From Acetobacteraceae bacterium (lineage in GTDB: Bacteria > Pseudomonadota > Alphaproteobacteria > Acetobacterales > Acetobacteraceae): DNA of 43,326 nt. Location of the stretch: the NCBI GenBank assembly GCA_024280945.1, contig JAMXLO010000059.1, positions 1 through 43,326 on the forward strand. Reading direction: 5' to 3'. The notes under the pieces were generated by a model that saw only the letters and a list, made by a program, of their open reading frames with translations, searched no databases and was not told the DNA's origin. The position numbers and the translations under genes were made by a program. Shown here piece after piece: positions 1 to 8,558 of the stretch (positions within the stretch are counted from its first letter, which is position 1; each line of letters begins with the position of its first letter).

Positions 1-2
1 CG

Positions 3-548
3 ATCGCGCTGTCCGACCATGCCGGCACGCATGTCGATGCGCCGGTACATTTCGATCCTCGCCCGGGCGCGTTGTCGATCGACCAGGTACCGCTGGAGGA
101 CTTCTTTACCTCGGCGATCTGTCTCGACCTGTCGCACGTGCCGCTGAAGCACTCGATCAGTGTGCCGGAGATGGAAGCGGCGCTGGACAAGTCGGGCCAG
201 CAGATCAAGCCCCGCGACACCGTGCTGCTCTACATGGCGACCAACGAACGCCTGCTTGGCAAGCCGGGTTATCTGCACGACTTTCCTGGCCTCGCGCTGG
301 AATCGGTGCACTGGCTTGCCGACCGCGGCATCGGCATGTTCGGCGTCGAGGCGATCAGCCCGGCGCCGGAAGGCGAGCCCAACTATCTTGCGCACATGGC
401 CTGTGCCGAACGTGGCATCACGCACATGGAATGCCTCGCCAATCTCGACAAGCTGGTCGGCCGCGGACGCTTCCGCTTCATCGGCTTTCCGCTCAAGATC
501 CGCGGCGGCACCGCGAGCCCGATCCGCGCAGTAGCCATGTTCGAGTGA
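3..548 (+). CDS. Cyclase-family metal-dependent hydrolase, 5' end missing
   Basis: The reading frame is open from the left edge, so the gene is truncated by the window. The first visible residues contain HAGTHVDAPVHF, the HxGTHxDxPxH metal-binding signature of the cyclase family, which includes KynB-type kynurenine formamidases and isatin hydrolases. About 181 residues remain, probably 30-60 short of full length. The C-terminal part, with GFPLKIRGG followed by SPIRAVAMFE, is typical of the family. The product probably hydrolyses an amide or lactam in the cytosol; the substrate cannot be read from the sequence. The nitronate monooxygenase start lies 5 nt after the stop, so the two are likely co-transcribed. 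An internal TTG at 72 is not the true start because the signature lies upstream of it. Confidence 0.87.
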   Translation: MALSDHAGTHVDAPVHFDPRPGALSIDQVPLEDFFTSAICLDLSHVPLKHSISVPEMEAALDKSGQQIKPRDTVLLYMATNERLLGKPGYLHDFPGLALESVHWLADRGIGMFGVEAISPAPEGEPNYLAHMACAERGITHMECLANLDKLVGRGRFRFIGFPLKIRGGTASPIRAVAMFE

Positions 549-553
549 GAGAC

Positions 554-1531
554 ATGGCAATCCATACCCGACTGACCGAGCGGTTGAACATCGAGCACCC
601 GATCCTGAACGCCCCGATGGGCGGCGCGGCCGGCGGCAGGCTCGCCGCCGCCGTCACAGCCGCCGGCGGACTCGGCCTGATCGGCGGCGGTTCATCCGAC
701 GCGCAATGGCTCACGCATGAATTCGCCGAAGCGGGCAATGCGCGCGTTGGTTGCGGCTTCATCACTTGGGCGCTCGCAACCCGGCCGGCGGTACTCGACG
801 TGGCGCTGGCGCATGCGCCCGTGGCGGTGATGCTGTCGTTCGGCGATCCGCGCCCGTTCGCACCGGCGATCAAGGCGGCAGGAAGACTGCTGATCTGCCA
901 GGTGCAGGACATGCGACACGCCGACGCGGCCCTTGACGTGGGCGCCGACATCATCGTCGCCCAGGGGACCGAGGCTGGCGGGCACGGTGCCAGACGCGCG
1001 ACCCTGACGCTGGTGCCCGAGATCGCGGATCTGTTGGCGCAGCGCAGTCCGGATACGCTGCTTGTCGCTGCTGGCGGCATCGCCGATGGCCGCGGCCTCG
1101 CCGCCGCGCTGATGCTGGGCGCCGACGGCGTGCTGGTCGGCTCGCGGATGTGGGCCAGCCCGGAGGCACTGGTGCACCGCAATCTGCAGGATGCCGCGCT
1201 TGCCAACGACGGCGATGCAACGCTGCGTCAGTCCGCCGGTGACATCGCGCGCGGCGCCGCGTGGCCCGCCGAGTTTACCGGCCGCGTACTGCGCAACAGC
1301 TTCACCGACCGTTGGGCAGGCAAGGAAGACGCGTTGCGCGCTGTGGCCGAGGAATTGCGGCCCGCCTATCTGCAGTCGGTCGCCGATGCCGACGCGGACA
1401 GGATCGCTGTGTATGTGGGCGAGGCGATCGGTTTGATGGACGCGCTGGTGCCGGCCGGCGACAGCATCCGCGCGATGGCCGCACAGGCGGAGGAATTGCT
1501 CATGAGCCGCGCTGCGCGAGCAGAGCGATGA
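554..1531 (+). CDS. Nitronate monooxygenase (2-nitropropane dioxygenase-like)
   Basis: This 325-aa protein is a TIM-barrel flavoprotein of the NMO/2-nitropropane dioxygenase family, which oxidises alkyl nitronates with FMN and O2. The N-terminus has the usual EHPILNAPMGG opening. The FMN phosphate loops are visible as EAGGHGARR in the middle and as VAAGGIADGRG followed by GADGVLVGSRMWASPE in the second half. The frame stays open upstream into the preceding gene. The ATG at 554, just after the cyclase stop, starts the homologous part and gives a normal family length. It is co-directional with the cyclase-type hydrolase, so a small catabolic unit is plausible. The physiological substrate is unknown. 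Confidence 0.87.
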   Translation: MAIHTRLTERLNIEHPILNAPMGGAAGGRLAAAVTAAGGLGLIGGGSSDAQWLTHEFAEAGNARVGCGFITWALATRPAVLDVALAHAPVAVMLSFGDPRPFAPAIKAAGRLLICQVQDMRHADAALDVGADIIVAQGTEAGGHGARRATLTLVPEIADLLAQRSPDTLLVAAGGIADGRGLAAALMLGADGVLVGSRMWASPEALVHRNLQDAALANDGDATLRQSAGDIARGAAWPAEFTGRVLRNSFTDRWAGKEDALRAVAEELRPAYLQSVADADADRIAVYVGEAIGLMDALVPAGDSIRAMAAQAEELLMSRAARAER

Positions 1532-1546
1532 GCTGGGTTCGATGGT

Positions 1547-1563
1547 GGGGAATCAGGTTCCCC
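1547..1563. terminator. Short hairpin between convergent genes
   Basis: A perfect 6-bp stem (GGGGAA / TTCCCC) with a 5-nt loop lies where the nitronate monooxygenase and the phosphoribosyltransferase converge. It overlaps the stop codon of the latter. There is no clear T-run on either strand, so a role as bidirectional terminator is only suggested by position. Confidence 0.3.
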
Positions 1564-2053
1564 GGCTTACCAGCGGTGCGACGAACTGCGGTTCGGTGTC
1601 CCAGGGAAACAGGATCCAGGTATCCTGCGACACCTCGGTAATGTAGTCATCCACCGCACCGCGTCCCGCAGGTTTGGCATAGACCGATGCGAAATGCGCC
1701 CGCGGCAGCAGCCCGCGCACCACGCGTGCCGTGGTCCCCGTATCAACAAGGTCATCGACAATCAAAAATCCGGCCCCATCGCCGGCCGCCGCAGGCGGCT
1801 TGATCACCACCGGCGCGCTGCCGCGTTCCTCCTCGATCAGCGTGCCGCTGCTGCCCGCGGCATATGTGACAATCGACACGCTCTCCACCAGGCGCACGTC
1901 GAGTTCCCGCGCGATAATCGCCGCCGGGATCAGCCCGCCGCGGGTGATCGCGACGATCCCGGTGAAGGGTCCCTTGTCCATCAGCCGCCATGCCAGCGCG
2001 CGGGCGTCACGGTGCAACTGATCCCACGTCACGGCGTAGTAGTGCGTCGCCAT
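1553..2053 (-). CDS. gpt: Xanthine/guanine phosphoribosyltransferase
   Basis: A 166-aa type I phosphoribosyltransferase. It has the N-terminal purine-PRTase opening, the loop ITRGGLIPA, and the PRPP-binding motif [11 protein letters not shown], in which the two acidic residues bind the ribose of PRPP. The C-terminal [12 protein letters not shown] is characteristic of the XGPRT (Gpt) subfamily and helps separate it from Hpt. It should salvage xanthine and guanine, and to a lesser extent hypoxanthine, to the mononucleotides in the cytosol. The ATG overlaps the upstream csaA stop by one base (TGATG on the minus strand), so the two are probably translationally coupled. The family assignment is strong; base preference is inferred from the subfamily. 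Confidence 0.9.
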   Translation of the reverse strand: MATHYYAVTWDQLHRDARALAWRLMDKGPFTGIVAITRGGLIPAAIIARELDVRLVESVSIVTYAAGSSGTLIEEERGSAPVVIKPPAAAGDGAGFLIVDDLVDTGTTARVVRGLLPRAHFASVYAKPAGRGAVDDYITEVSQDTWILFPWDTEPQFVAPLVSRGT

Positions 2054-2394
2054 CAGAACAGCTTGCCACCGTTCGGCACCTTGAAGTCGGGCTTGATCAA
2101 CACGACCGCCCCATCTCCATCCGGCATGCCCAAGGTCAGCACCTCGCTGACGGACGGTCCGATCTGGCGCGGCGGAAAATTCACCACTGCGCAGACCTGC
2201 CGCCCGATCAACTGGTCTGGCCTGTAGTGCACGGTGAGCTGCGCCGAGGACCGCTTGATCCCGATCTCGGGGCCGAAGTCGATGACCAGCTTATAGGCCG
2301 GCTTGCGCGCCTCGGGGAATGGCTGCGCGTCGGTGATGGTGCCGACGCGGATATCGACTTGTTCGAAGTCGCCGAAGGTGATCGTCTCGGTCAT
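2053..2394 (-). CDS. csaA: CsaA-type tRNA-binding domain protein
   Basis: A 113-aa single-domain protein with the OB-fold tRNA-binding (EMAP II/Trbp111-like) sequence. Motifs in order are [11 protein letters not shown] at residues 10-20, [13 protein letters not shown], a central KRSSAQLT, and FPPRQIG followed by SEVLTLGM near the end. CsaA proteins dimerise, bind tRNA, and in Bacillus have chaperone-like activity linked to protein export. The reading frame continues 24 codons upstream, but that part runs through a palindromic repeat and is unlike the family. The ATG at 2394 gives the canonical start [11 protein letters not shown]. It is the first gene of a two-gene unit with gpt. Confidence 0.88.
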   Translation of the reverse strand: MTETITFGDFEQVDIRVGTITDAQPFPEARKPAYKLVIDFGPEIGIKRSSAQLTVHYRPDQLIGRQVCAVVNFPPRQIGPSVSEVLTLGMPDGDGAVVLIKPDFKVPNGGKLF

Positions 2395-2442
2395 CGATCG
2401 TTGCTCCTGCGCCCGGTTGGTCCATACTGGCAGACCTGTCGA

Positions 2443-2463
2443 CCCTCGGGTCAAGCCCGAGGG
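2443..2463. repeat. Palindromic REP-like hairpin upstream of the gamma-glutamyltransferase gene
   Basis: A perfect 8-bp inverted repeat, CCCTCGGG / CCCGAGGG, with the 5-nt loop TCAAG lies in the 92-bp gap between the divergent csaA and gamma-glutamyltransferase genes. It ends 23 nt before the latter's start. It looks like the short palindromic intergenic repeats common in alphaproteobacteria. Only one copy was noticed in this window, so its repeat status is an inference. Confidence 0.45.
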
Positions 2464-2486
2464 CAAGCACCGGAGCGACCCAAAGT

Positions 2487-4085
2487 ATGCGCAATCACCA
2501 CCTGGCCGGCCGCAGTCCTGTCTATGCCACGCACGGCATGGCAGCCACCTCCATGCCGGCGGCGACGCTGACGGCCCTCGACGTATTGCGCGCAGGTGGC
2601 AACGCGCTGGACGCCGCGGTCGCGGCGACGGCCGTGCTGTGTGTGATCGAGCCGCAGTCCACTGGCATCGGCGGCGACTGCTTCTGTCTTTACGCGCCGG
2701 CCAGCGCTGGCAAGGTGATCGCTTTGAACGGATCCGGTCGCGCTCCGGCCGCCGCCACCATCGACTGGTATGAGCAACAGGGAATTACGGCGCTGGAGAA
2801 CACCTCCGCCCACGCAGTGACCGTGCCAGGCGCAATCAACGCCTGGGAGACGCTGCTGAAGGCGCACGGCCGCAAGGGTCTCGATGAACTGCTGCAGCCA
2901 GCGATCCGCTATGCTGCCGATGGCTGGCCGGTGCACCCCGTGGTGGCGTGGTCGTGGCAGAGGCTGGAGACGAAGCTGCGCAAGAACGGCACGCACAGTT
3001 TCCTGCCCAACGGCAAGGCGCCCGCAGCGGGCGACATTTTTCGCCAGCCCGCCCTGGCAGAGACGCTGCGCGGTATCGCGCGCAATGGCGCGAAAGCTTT
3101 CTACGAAGGTCCGGTGGCGGCCGACATCGTCGCCACGCTCCGCGCACGCGGCGGGCTGCATACCGAGGAGGATCTTTCGTCCGGCCTCAGCAACGCCGAG
3201 TTCGTCGCGCCGATCACGCTGAACTGGCGCGGCTACGACGTGTATCAGTGTCCGCCCAACGGCCAGGGTATCGTCGCGCTGATGATCCTGGGCATGCTGG
3301 GCGGCATCGCACCGGCTGCCGATGGACCGCTGGGCGCGCTGCGCTTCCACCGCCACATCGAGGCCGCGCGCCTCGCCTATCGCGATCGCGATGCGTTCGT
3401 CGCCGATCCGTCGCGGGTTGATGTGCCGGTGAAGAAGCTGCTCGGCGCTGAATACCTGTCCGGACTGCGCGCGCTGATCAACGACGACGCGGCACTCCGT
3501 GCGCTGCCCGCCGCGGGGGAGGCAATGCTGCCGCCGCACAAGGACACCGTGTATCTCTGCGTCGTCGATCAGGACGGCAACGCGTGCAGCTTCATCAACT
3601 CGCTGTTCGAAGGCTTCGGCTCGGCGATCCTCGCCGAACGGTCCGGCGTGATGCTGCAGAACCGCGGCTTCGGTTTCCGCGTCGAGCGCGACCATCCAAA
3701 CTGCATTGCGCCCCGCAAGCGGCCGATGCACACGATCATCCCCGGGATGGTGATGCGGGAGGGGCAGGCAGTGATGCCGTACGGGGTCATGGGCGGCCAC
3801 TTCCAGCCGATGGGTCACTCATTGTTCCTCACCAACATGCTGGAATATGGCCTTGATATTCAGCAGGCGATCGATCTGCCGCGCCTGTTCCCGCTGAAGG
3901 GCAAGGTGCAGGTCGAACACGGTATCCCGCGCAACATCTGTGACGCGCTGGCGAAGCGCGGGCACGAACTGGAGCCGGCGGACCGGCCGCACGGCGGCGG
4001 CCAGGCCATCTGGATCGACCGGGCGCGCGGCTGTCTCGTAGGGGGCTCCGATCCACGCAAGGACGGTCTGGCGCTGGGATACTGA
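2487..4085 (+). CDS. Gamma-glutamyltransferase family protein (Ntn hydrolase)
   Basis: This 532-aa protein is colinear with gamma-glutamyltransferases, which cleave glutathione and gamma-glutamyl amides and are made as proenzymes that self-process. Visible landmarks are the N-terminal GGNALDAAVAA and STGIGGD, a large-subunit core to about residue 350, and the autocleavage/nucleophile threonine T354 in HKDTVYLCVVD. Small-subunit motifs such as PYGVMGGHFQP follow, with the C-terminal GGSDPRKDG. No signal peptide is visible, unlike the periplasmic E. coli enzyme, so a cytosolic location is likely. The paralogous glutaryl-7-ACA acylase-type activity cannot be excluded. The amidase starts one base after the stop, suggesting joint processing of an amide or glutamyl substrate. 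Confidence 0.88.
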   Translation: MRNHHLAGRSPVYATHGMAATSMPAATLTALDVLRAGGNALDAAVAATAVLCVIEPQSTGIGGDCFCLYAPASAGKVIALNGSGRAPAAATIDWYEQQGITALENTSAHAVTVPGAINAWETLLKAHGRKGLDELLQPAIRYAADGWPVHPVVAWSWQRLETKLRKNGTHSFLPNGKAPAAGDIFRQPALAETLRGIARNGAKAFYEGPVAADIVATLRARGGLHTEEDLSSGLSNAEFVAPITLNWRGYDVYQCPPNGQGIVALMILGMLGGIAPAADGPLGALRFHRHIEAARLAYRDRDAFVADPSRVDVPVKKLLGAEYLSGLRALINDDAALRALPAAGEAMLPPHKDTVYLCVVDQDGNACSFINSLFEGFGSAILAERSGVMLQNRGFGFRVERDHPNCIAPRKRPMHTIIPGMVMREGQAVMPYGVMGGHFQPMGHSLFLTNMLEYGLDIQQAIDLPRLFPLKGKVQVEHGIPRNICDALAKRGHELEPADRPHGGGQAIWIDRARGCLVGGSDPRKDGLALGY

Positions 4086-4086
4086 C

Positions 4087-5580
4087 ATGGCCGAACCCTG
4101 CGATCTCACCGCGATCGAGGCGCGCCGCCTGATCGGTCAGAAGAAGCTGGCACCCAGCGAATTGCTGGCCAGCTGCATCGGACGCATCGAGGCGGTGGAT
4201 CACGCGGTCAACGCCATGGTGGCACGCGACTTCGACCGTGCGTGCATCACAGCGAAGGCAGCCGATGCGGCCGTCCTACGCGGCGATGAACTGCCGCCGC
4301 TGCACGGGCTGCCGATCGGTATCAAGGATCTGCAGGAGACCGAGGGCCTGCGCACGACGCACGGCAGCACACTGTTCCGCGACAACGTTCCCGCCGCTGA
4401 CGAACGGTTGGTTGCTGCCGTACGCCAGGCCGGTGCCATTGTCGTTGGCAAGACCAACACGCCAGAGTTCGGTGCCGGCGCCAACACGCGCAACGCCGTC
4501 TATGGCGCAACCGGCAATCCGTTCGATCCGACACTATCGTGCGCCGGCTCGTCCGGTGGCTCGGCCGTAGCGCTGGCCACCAACATGGTGCCGATCTGCT
4601 CCGGTTCCGACACCGGCGGGTCTTTGCGCAATCCGGCGGCGTTCTGCGGCATCGTCGGCTTTCGGCCCACGCCGGGCCTGGTCGCCAACGAGCGCCGCGG
4701 CCTCGGCTGGAACAACCTGTCGGTCGCTGGACCGATGGCCCGCACCGTGCCGGATCTCTGCCTGCTGCTGTCCACCATGGTCAGTGACGACGCACGCGAT
4801 CCGCTGGCAACCACGATCCACCGTCGCACCGTGCGCCTGGCGGATGACTTCGCCGTGCCGGCGCGCATCGACCTGGCGCGGCTGCGTGTTGCGGTCACAC
4901 CGGACTTTGGCTTTGCTCCCACCGAGCGACATGTCGCCGAAGTGTTCGCGGAGAAGACCGGCCTGTTCCGCCATGTCTTTCACCGCGCCGTGGACACCGC
5001 ACCCGATTGTTCGGGTGCGGATGAGGCCTTCGAGGTGTTGCGCTCGATAGGCTACCTCGCCACCCACCTGGAGAAGGTCCGCACGCGACCCGACGACGTT
5101 GGGCCGAACGTGCGCACCAATGTCGAGGAAGGCCTGCGTTATTCGGCTGCCGATGTCGCGCGAGCGCAAGCACTGCAGACAGCGCTGTATCGGCGCTGGC
5201 AGAGCTTCTTTCAGGACTGGGACGTTATCCTGACCCCGTCGATCACCATCAGCCCGCGGCCGTGGCGCGAACTCTACCCGGCAGAAATCGACGGCAAAAA
5301 GACCCGCACCTATTTCCACTGGCTGGCGCTCGCCTACGCGGTGACATTGCCGGGTCATCCTGCAGTTTCGCTGCCGGTCGGCGTCGATCGCCACGGCATG
5401 CCATTTGGCCTGCAGATCGTCGGCCCGCGCGGCGGCGATGCGTTCGTGCTGTCGGTCGCTGCCGAACTCGAGGCGCTGCTTGCCGGGGATCCCCGCACTG
5501 CGCGGCCTGTGCCCGATCTGGCGCGGCTGAAGGCGGCGCAGCCGATCAGCGAAATGCCGGGGTTCATGGGCTTCGACTGA
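4087..5580 (+). CDS. Amidase signature family hydrolase
   Basis: A 497-aa amidase-signature enzyme. The Ser-cisSer-Lys triad can be placed: K80 in LPIGIKDLQ, cis-Ser S155 in the AGSSGGSA stretch, and nucleophile S179 in GSDTGGSLRNPA. The 24-residue spacing between the serines matches GatA. It hydrolyses a carboxamide in the cytosol. It is unlikely to be the real GatA because no gatB/gatC is nearby and the C-terminal third differs; many such paralogues are annotated indole-acetamide or aryl-amide hydrolases. It begins one base after the gamma-glutamyltransferase stop, so the two are almost certainly one transcription unit. The substrate is unknown. Confidence 0.9.
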   Translation: MAEPCDLTAIEARRLIGQKKLAPSELLASCIGRIEAVDHAVNAMVARDFDRACITAKAADAAVLRGDELPPLHGLPIGIKDLQETEGLRTTHGSTLFRDNVPAADERLVAAVRQAGAIVVGKTNTPEFGAGANTRNAVYGATGNPFDPTLSCAGSSGGSAVALATNMVPICSGSDTGGSLRNPAAFCGIVGFRPTPGLVANERRGLGWNNLSVAGPMARTVPDLCLLLSTMVSDDARDPLATTIHRRTVRLADDFAVPARIDLARLRVAVTPDFGFAPTERHVAEVFAEKTGLFRHVFHRAVDTAPDCSGADEAFEVLRSIGYLATHLEKVRTRPDDVGPNVRTNVEEGLRYSAADVARAQALQTALYRRWQSFFQDWDVILTPSITISPRPWRELYPAEIDGKKTRTYFHWLALAYAVTLPGHPAVSLPVGVDRHGMPFGLQIVGPRGGDAFVLSVAAELEALLAGDPRTARPVPDLARLKAAQPISEMPGFMGFD

Positions 5581-5589
5581 CGTCACTGA

Positions 5590-5629
5590 CCGAACACCAC
5601 CGTTCGGCCCCCACCGACTAAGGCCGAAC
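5590..5629 (+). terminator. Candidate hairpin terminator after the amidase
   Basis: Two alternative hairpins lie just after the amidase stop. One is CCGAAC (5590-5595) pairing with GTTCGG (5602-5607). The other is a perfect 8-bp GTTCGGCC (5602-5609) / GGCCGAAC (5622-5629). They share one arm and so exclude each other. There is no T-run, so termination is tentative. Confidence 0.3.
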
Positions 5630-5774
5630 CTCTATTCCGGACAGCCGGCGTCTATCCAGGCGGCCAGTTCTTGAATTTACACACGTCGGAAATGCGCCGC
5701 TCTGCTCGGCATTGGCCTTCCGGACCGCAGCCCGGTACACTGGTGCAAACAATAAGTGCAATAGGCAAACAGTG

Positions 5775-6563
5775 GTGGACAACCCGTCGAGCGGCAAACT
5801 CCCGACATACGATCGCCGACTTTCTGCTCAGCCCAGAGAAACGGAACCAGGTTGTTGAGTTGTGGGAGGTCGAGAAGTTCGGTCGCGACAGCTTCGGTGA
5901 TCCCGACGCTGTCGCTCTCTACGGCATGCGCCCGGCGGAATGGTACAGCCGCGGTGTCCGCATCCTTGCACGAACCACCCTTGAAGCCGTGCGGGATCCG
6001 CTCGGCAACCGCATTGGCCAAGACGTGGCGCGGATCGCCGTTACCGCCCCCGACAGGATCAACTCTGGGGGTTATCGATCCCTTCACAGGCTCGGGCAAC
6101 GGCCTCTATTCGATCCCTCCGGCACTTGCCTGGCAGGGAAGGGATCGGCTTCGAGTTCGAGCCCGCCATCTTTGCAATGACGACAAGAAGTCTCGCGCTG
6201 ATCAACGCGCCGATCCGCGTATACAATGGGGATTTCCGCACGTTGCTCAGCGAATGGCGATTTCCCCCGGGGCAGCGCGTGGTGGCGTTTCTGGCCCCTC
6301 CCTGGGCAGATGCGTTGAATTCCGAGACAGGCCTGGACCTCGGATGGACCAAACCGCCGGTCGGGGAGATCGTCGACGCCTTCGAGCGCGTCTATGCCGA
6401 CAGCCCATTGCTCTATGTGATCGAAGTGCACGAGCGACTTGCACCAGAGCCGCTTGCGGCGTTGCGCGAGCGCTTCGAGTGGTCAGAAGTAAGCGTGTAT
6501 GATCTTGCCGGGCCAACCGGGCGGCACAGCGTTCTGCTCGGGACCCGGCGCTGGCAACCGTAA
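5775..6563 (+). pseudogene. Broken class I SAM-dependent methyltransferase, three +1 frameshifts
   Basis: No single frame covers the gene, but four segments in successive frames join into one methyltransferase-like protein. Segment A starts at GTG 5775 (VDNPSSGKLPTYDRR). Segment B (about 5820-6066) contains DPDAVALYGMRPAEWY and DPLGNRIGQDVARI. Segment C (about 6067-6116) holds SAM motif I, GVIDPFTGSGNGLYSI. Segment D (6117-6563) contains PGREGIGFEFEP, VVAFLAPPWADAL and the C-terminal SVLLGTRRWQP. Each junction needs one extra base: around 5815-5835, in the G5 run at 6067-6071, and in the CCC near 6115. The product would have been about 260 aa. APPW may be the substrate-motif equivalent of xPPY. 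Decay is the simplest reading; sequencing error in homopolymers is the alternative. The target is unknown. Confidence 0.72.
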
Positions 6564-6632
6564 TGTCTCACCGGTCGCCCTACTGTAAGGGCGGATTCAA
6601 CTTATGCTGCCGCACTCCTGGCACCCCGCTGC

Positions 6633-7664
6633 TTAAAGCGCCTCCATCACCAGCCGGATGAAGCCATCCACCGCCGTCGGGTTCATCCAACGCATCACCG
6701 CCACCAGGTCATGTTCGGGATCGATCCAGGTGATGTTGCCGCCGGCTCCGGAAGCGAAGAAGCTCGCCTCGCTCGCACTCGGATAGCGCATCCGTCCGGT
6801 GTTCAGCCACCACAGCAGCCCGTAGTTCGGGTGCAGCGGGCAAGGCCGCAGCGACTCCTCGATCCACGTGTCCGGCAACAGGCGCCGCCCATCCCACACA
6901 CCACGACGCAGCATCAGCAAACCGATGCGCACCTGATCCTCGGCGTGGATAGCCACACCGCCGCCCCAGTGGCTGCCGCCCGACACTGACTCGATCGTGC
7001 GCCCGTCGATCTCGACCTTCGATGTGCGATAGCCATGCCAACTCCACGTCCGCGACGCGCCGATCGGCTGCATGATCCGTTCGGCGAACACTTCCGGCAG
7101 CGGACGGCGGAACCGGCGCAGCAGCGCCAGCGCCAGCCGGTTCACCCGCACGTCGTTGTATTCCCAGAACGTGCCCGGCGGTTGCAGCGGCCGCGCGTCG
7201 CCCTTCCGCCCCTTCCCTTCGACCGCGAGGTTCCGATTGCGATCGATGACATCGGACTTGCCGAACAGCGCCCCTTCCCATTCCGACGTCTGCTGCAACA
7301 GATGTCGCCAGGTGATCGCGCCGTTGTGCGGTCCCTCGAACCCGCCATCGTGGACGGTGAGCGCCACCGGCTCATCCAGTTCGCCGATCAACCCGTCGGC
7401 AACAGCGATCCCGGCCAGCAGGCTGAGATAGCTCTTGGCGACGGAGAATGTGAAATCGACCTGCTGCGTGTCGCCCCAGCGCGCCAACACTGAATTGCCG
7501 CGCATGATCAAGCCGTTAGGGCCACCCCGCGGCTGGATCGGACCAAGGACCTCGTTGTGCGGTGGCGGCTCGAAGAACCCCGCCTCGAGATGCGTCCGCA
7601 GGTCGCGCGGCCAAGGCGTCTCGTGCGCCTTGGCATAGCGAACCGCATCGTCCAGCGCCGACAT
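6633..7664 (-). CDS. Serine hydrolase, beta-lactamase/transpeptidase-like family
   Basis: A 343-aa class C beta-lactamase-fold protein (Beta-lactamase Pfam family; includes EstB-type esterases and peptidases). The nucleophile motif is S74-V-A-K77 in FTFSVAKSYLS, and the second-motif tyrosine sits in FWEYNDVRVN. A KTG-like third motif is not obvious; HWGGGVAI and FASGAGGN are candidates. No signal peptide is seen, so the enzyme is probably a cytosolic esterase or amidase and not a resistance enzyme. The ATG at 7664 has GGAGG about 7 nt upstream. The frame stays open far upstream, but that part overlaps the divergent Crp/Fnr gene and is rejected. The gene diverges from that regulator with about 127 nt between starts. 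Confidence 0.84.
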   Translation of the reverse strand: MSALDDAVRYAKAHETPWPRDLRTHLEAGFFEPPPHNEVLGPIQPRGGPNGLIMRGNSVLARWGDTQQVDFTFSVAKSYLSLLAGIAVADGLIGELDEPVALTVHDGGFEGPHNGAITWRHLLQQTSEWEGALFGKSDVIDRNRNLAVEGKGRKGDARPLQPPGTFWEYNDVRVNRLALALLRRFRRPLPEVFAERIMQPIGASRTWSWHGYRTSKVEIDGRTIESVSGGSHWGGGVAIHAEDQVRIGLLMLRRGVWDGRRLLPDTWIEESLRPCPLHPNYGLLWWLNTGRMRYPSASEASFFASGAGGNITWIDPEHDLVAVMRWMNPTAVDGFIRLVMEAL

Positions 7665-7791
7665 CACGCCTCCTTGTTCACGGCGAGCGCGGGATACCAC
7701 AACTGTTACAGGACGCGCATACTGCCTCCTCGGGAATCGCCCAGAGTGGAGACAACCGCCGGGCGTGGGCACTGGGTACCGGGAGACGCAC

Positions 7792-8496
7792 GTGGCCAGG
7801 CTAGAGCGCGACGGCAAACGTGAGGCCCTGTTGGGCAGCCAGCTTTTCGCCGCTATGCAGCCAGCAGAGCTGGACGAGATACTGAAGTTCGCCTCCGAGC
7901 GACGTTTCCGTCGCGGGCAGACGATCTTCCAGCGCGGCGACAACGCCTCGTCGATGATGGTGGTCCTGCAAGGGCGGGTTCGCATCAGCACGGTGTCTGC
8001 CGAGGGGAAGGAAGTCACACTGAATGTGATCAACCCTGGTGAGATCACCGGCGAGTTGGCCCTGCTCGACGGCAAGCCACGCAGTGCGGACGGCACGGCG
8101 ACCGAGGACACGCTGCTGCTGGTCGTCGAGCGCCGCCATTTCCTGCCGTTCCTCGCGCAGAACCACGATCTCGCGCTGCGGGTGATCGGCGTGCTTTGCG
8201 ACAGGGTCCGCCGCACCAGCATGGCGCTGGAAGAGATCGCTCTGTTCGATCTCCCCGAGCGCCTGGCGCGGGTTCTGTTGAAGCTGGCCGACGACTACGG
8301 ACGGGCGGGCTCCGCCGGCACGCGCATCGACCTTCGCCTGTCGCAACGCGACCTCAGCAATCTCGTTGCCTCCTCGCGGGAGAGCGTGAACAAGCAGCTG
8401 CGACTCTGGCGTGAGGACGGACTTATCGACATCGAGGAAGGCTTTCTCGTGCTGCGCCGTCCCGCTGAGCTGAGACACTTCACCGAGCCCAGGTGA
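7792..8496 (+). CDS. Crp/Fnr-family transcriptional regulator
   Basis: A 234-aa regulator with an N-terminal cyclic-nucleotide-binding-like beta-barrel (GQTIFQRGDNASSMMVVLQG, then INPGEITGELALLDGKPRSA). A long dimer helix follows, then a C-terminal winged helix (LSQRDLSNLVASSRESVNKQ). There is no N-terminal or central cysteine set, so it is not an oxygen-sensing FNR with an Fe-S cluster. The recognition helix SSRESVNKQL is nearer the CRP-like RExxxK/R pattern. The GTG at 7792 follows a GGGAGA; a GTG at 7765 would add nine residues. It diverges from the serine hydrolase and precedes the secreted hydrolase gene, so either could be a target. The ligand is unknown. Confidence 0.86.
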   Translation: MARLERDGKREALLGSQLFAAMQPAELDEILKFASERRFRRGQTIFQRGDNASSMMVVLQGRVRISTVSAEGKEVTLNVINPGEITGELALLDGKPRSADGTATEDTLLLVVERRHFLPFLAQNHDLALRVIGVLCDRVRRTSMALEEIALFDLPERLARVLLKLADDYGRAGSAGTRIDLRLSQRDLSNLVASSRESVNKQLRLWREDGLIDIEEGFLVLRRPAELRHFTEPR

Positions 8497-8558
8497 CCGC
8501 TCAGGCGCAAATCACATCGACATTGACACGACGCGGCGCAACTTTGTGATGTGGTGAC

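Noticed and set aside
2451-3818. 455-codon open frame antisense to the gamma-glutamyltransferase gene
   Set aside because: The sense frame has a full family match with a catalytic Thr; the antisense product looks like a composition artefact.
4087-5580. GatA subunit of the tRNA amidotransferase
   Set aside because: The triad spacing matches, but gatB and gatC are absent and the C-terminal third is not GatA-like.
6633-7664. Antibiotic-resistance beta-lactamase
   Set aside because: There is no signal peptide and no clear KTG motif; the sequence fits general esterase/amidase members of the fold.
7665-8222. N-terminal extension of the serine hydrolase
   Set aside because: It would overlap the regulator gene on the other strand and is unlike the family. 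ATG 7664 has a strong ribosome binding site.
7792-8496. The Crp/Fnr protein as an oxygen-sensing FNR acting on the box at 40495
   Set aside because: It has no cysteine set for an Fe-S cluster, and its recognition helix is not of the FNR ExxSR type.
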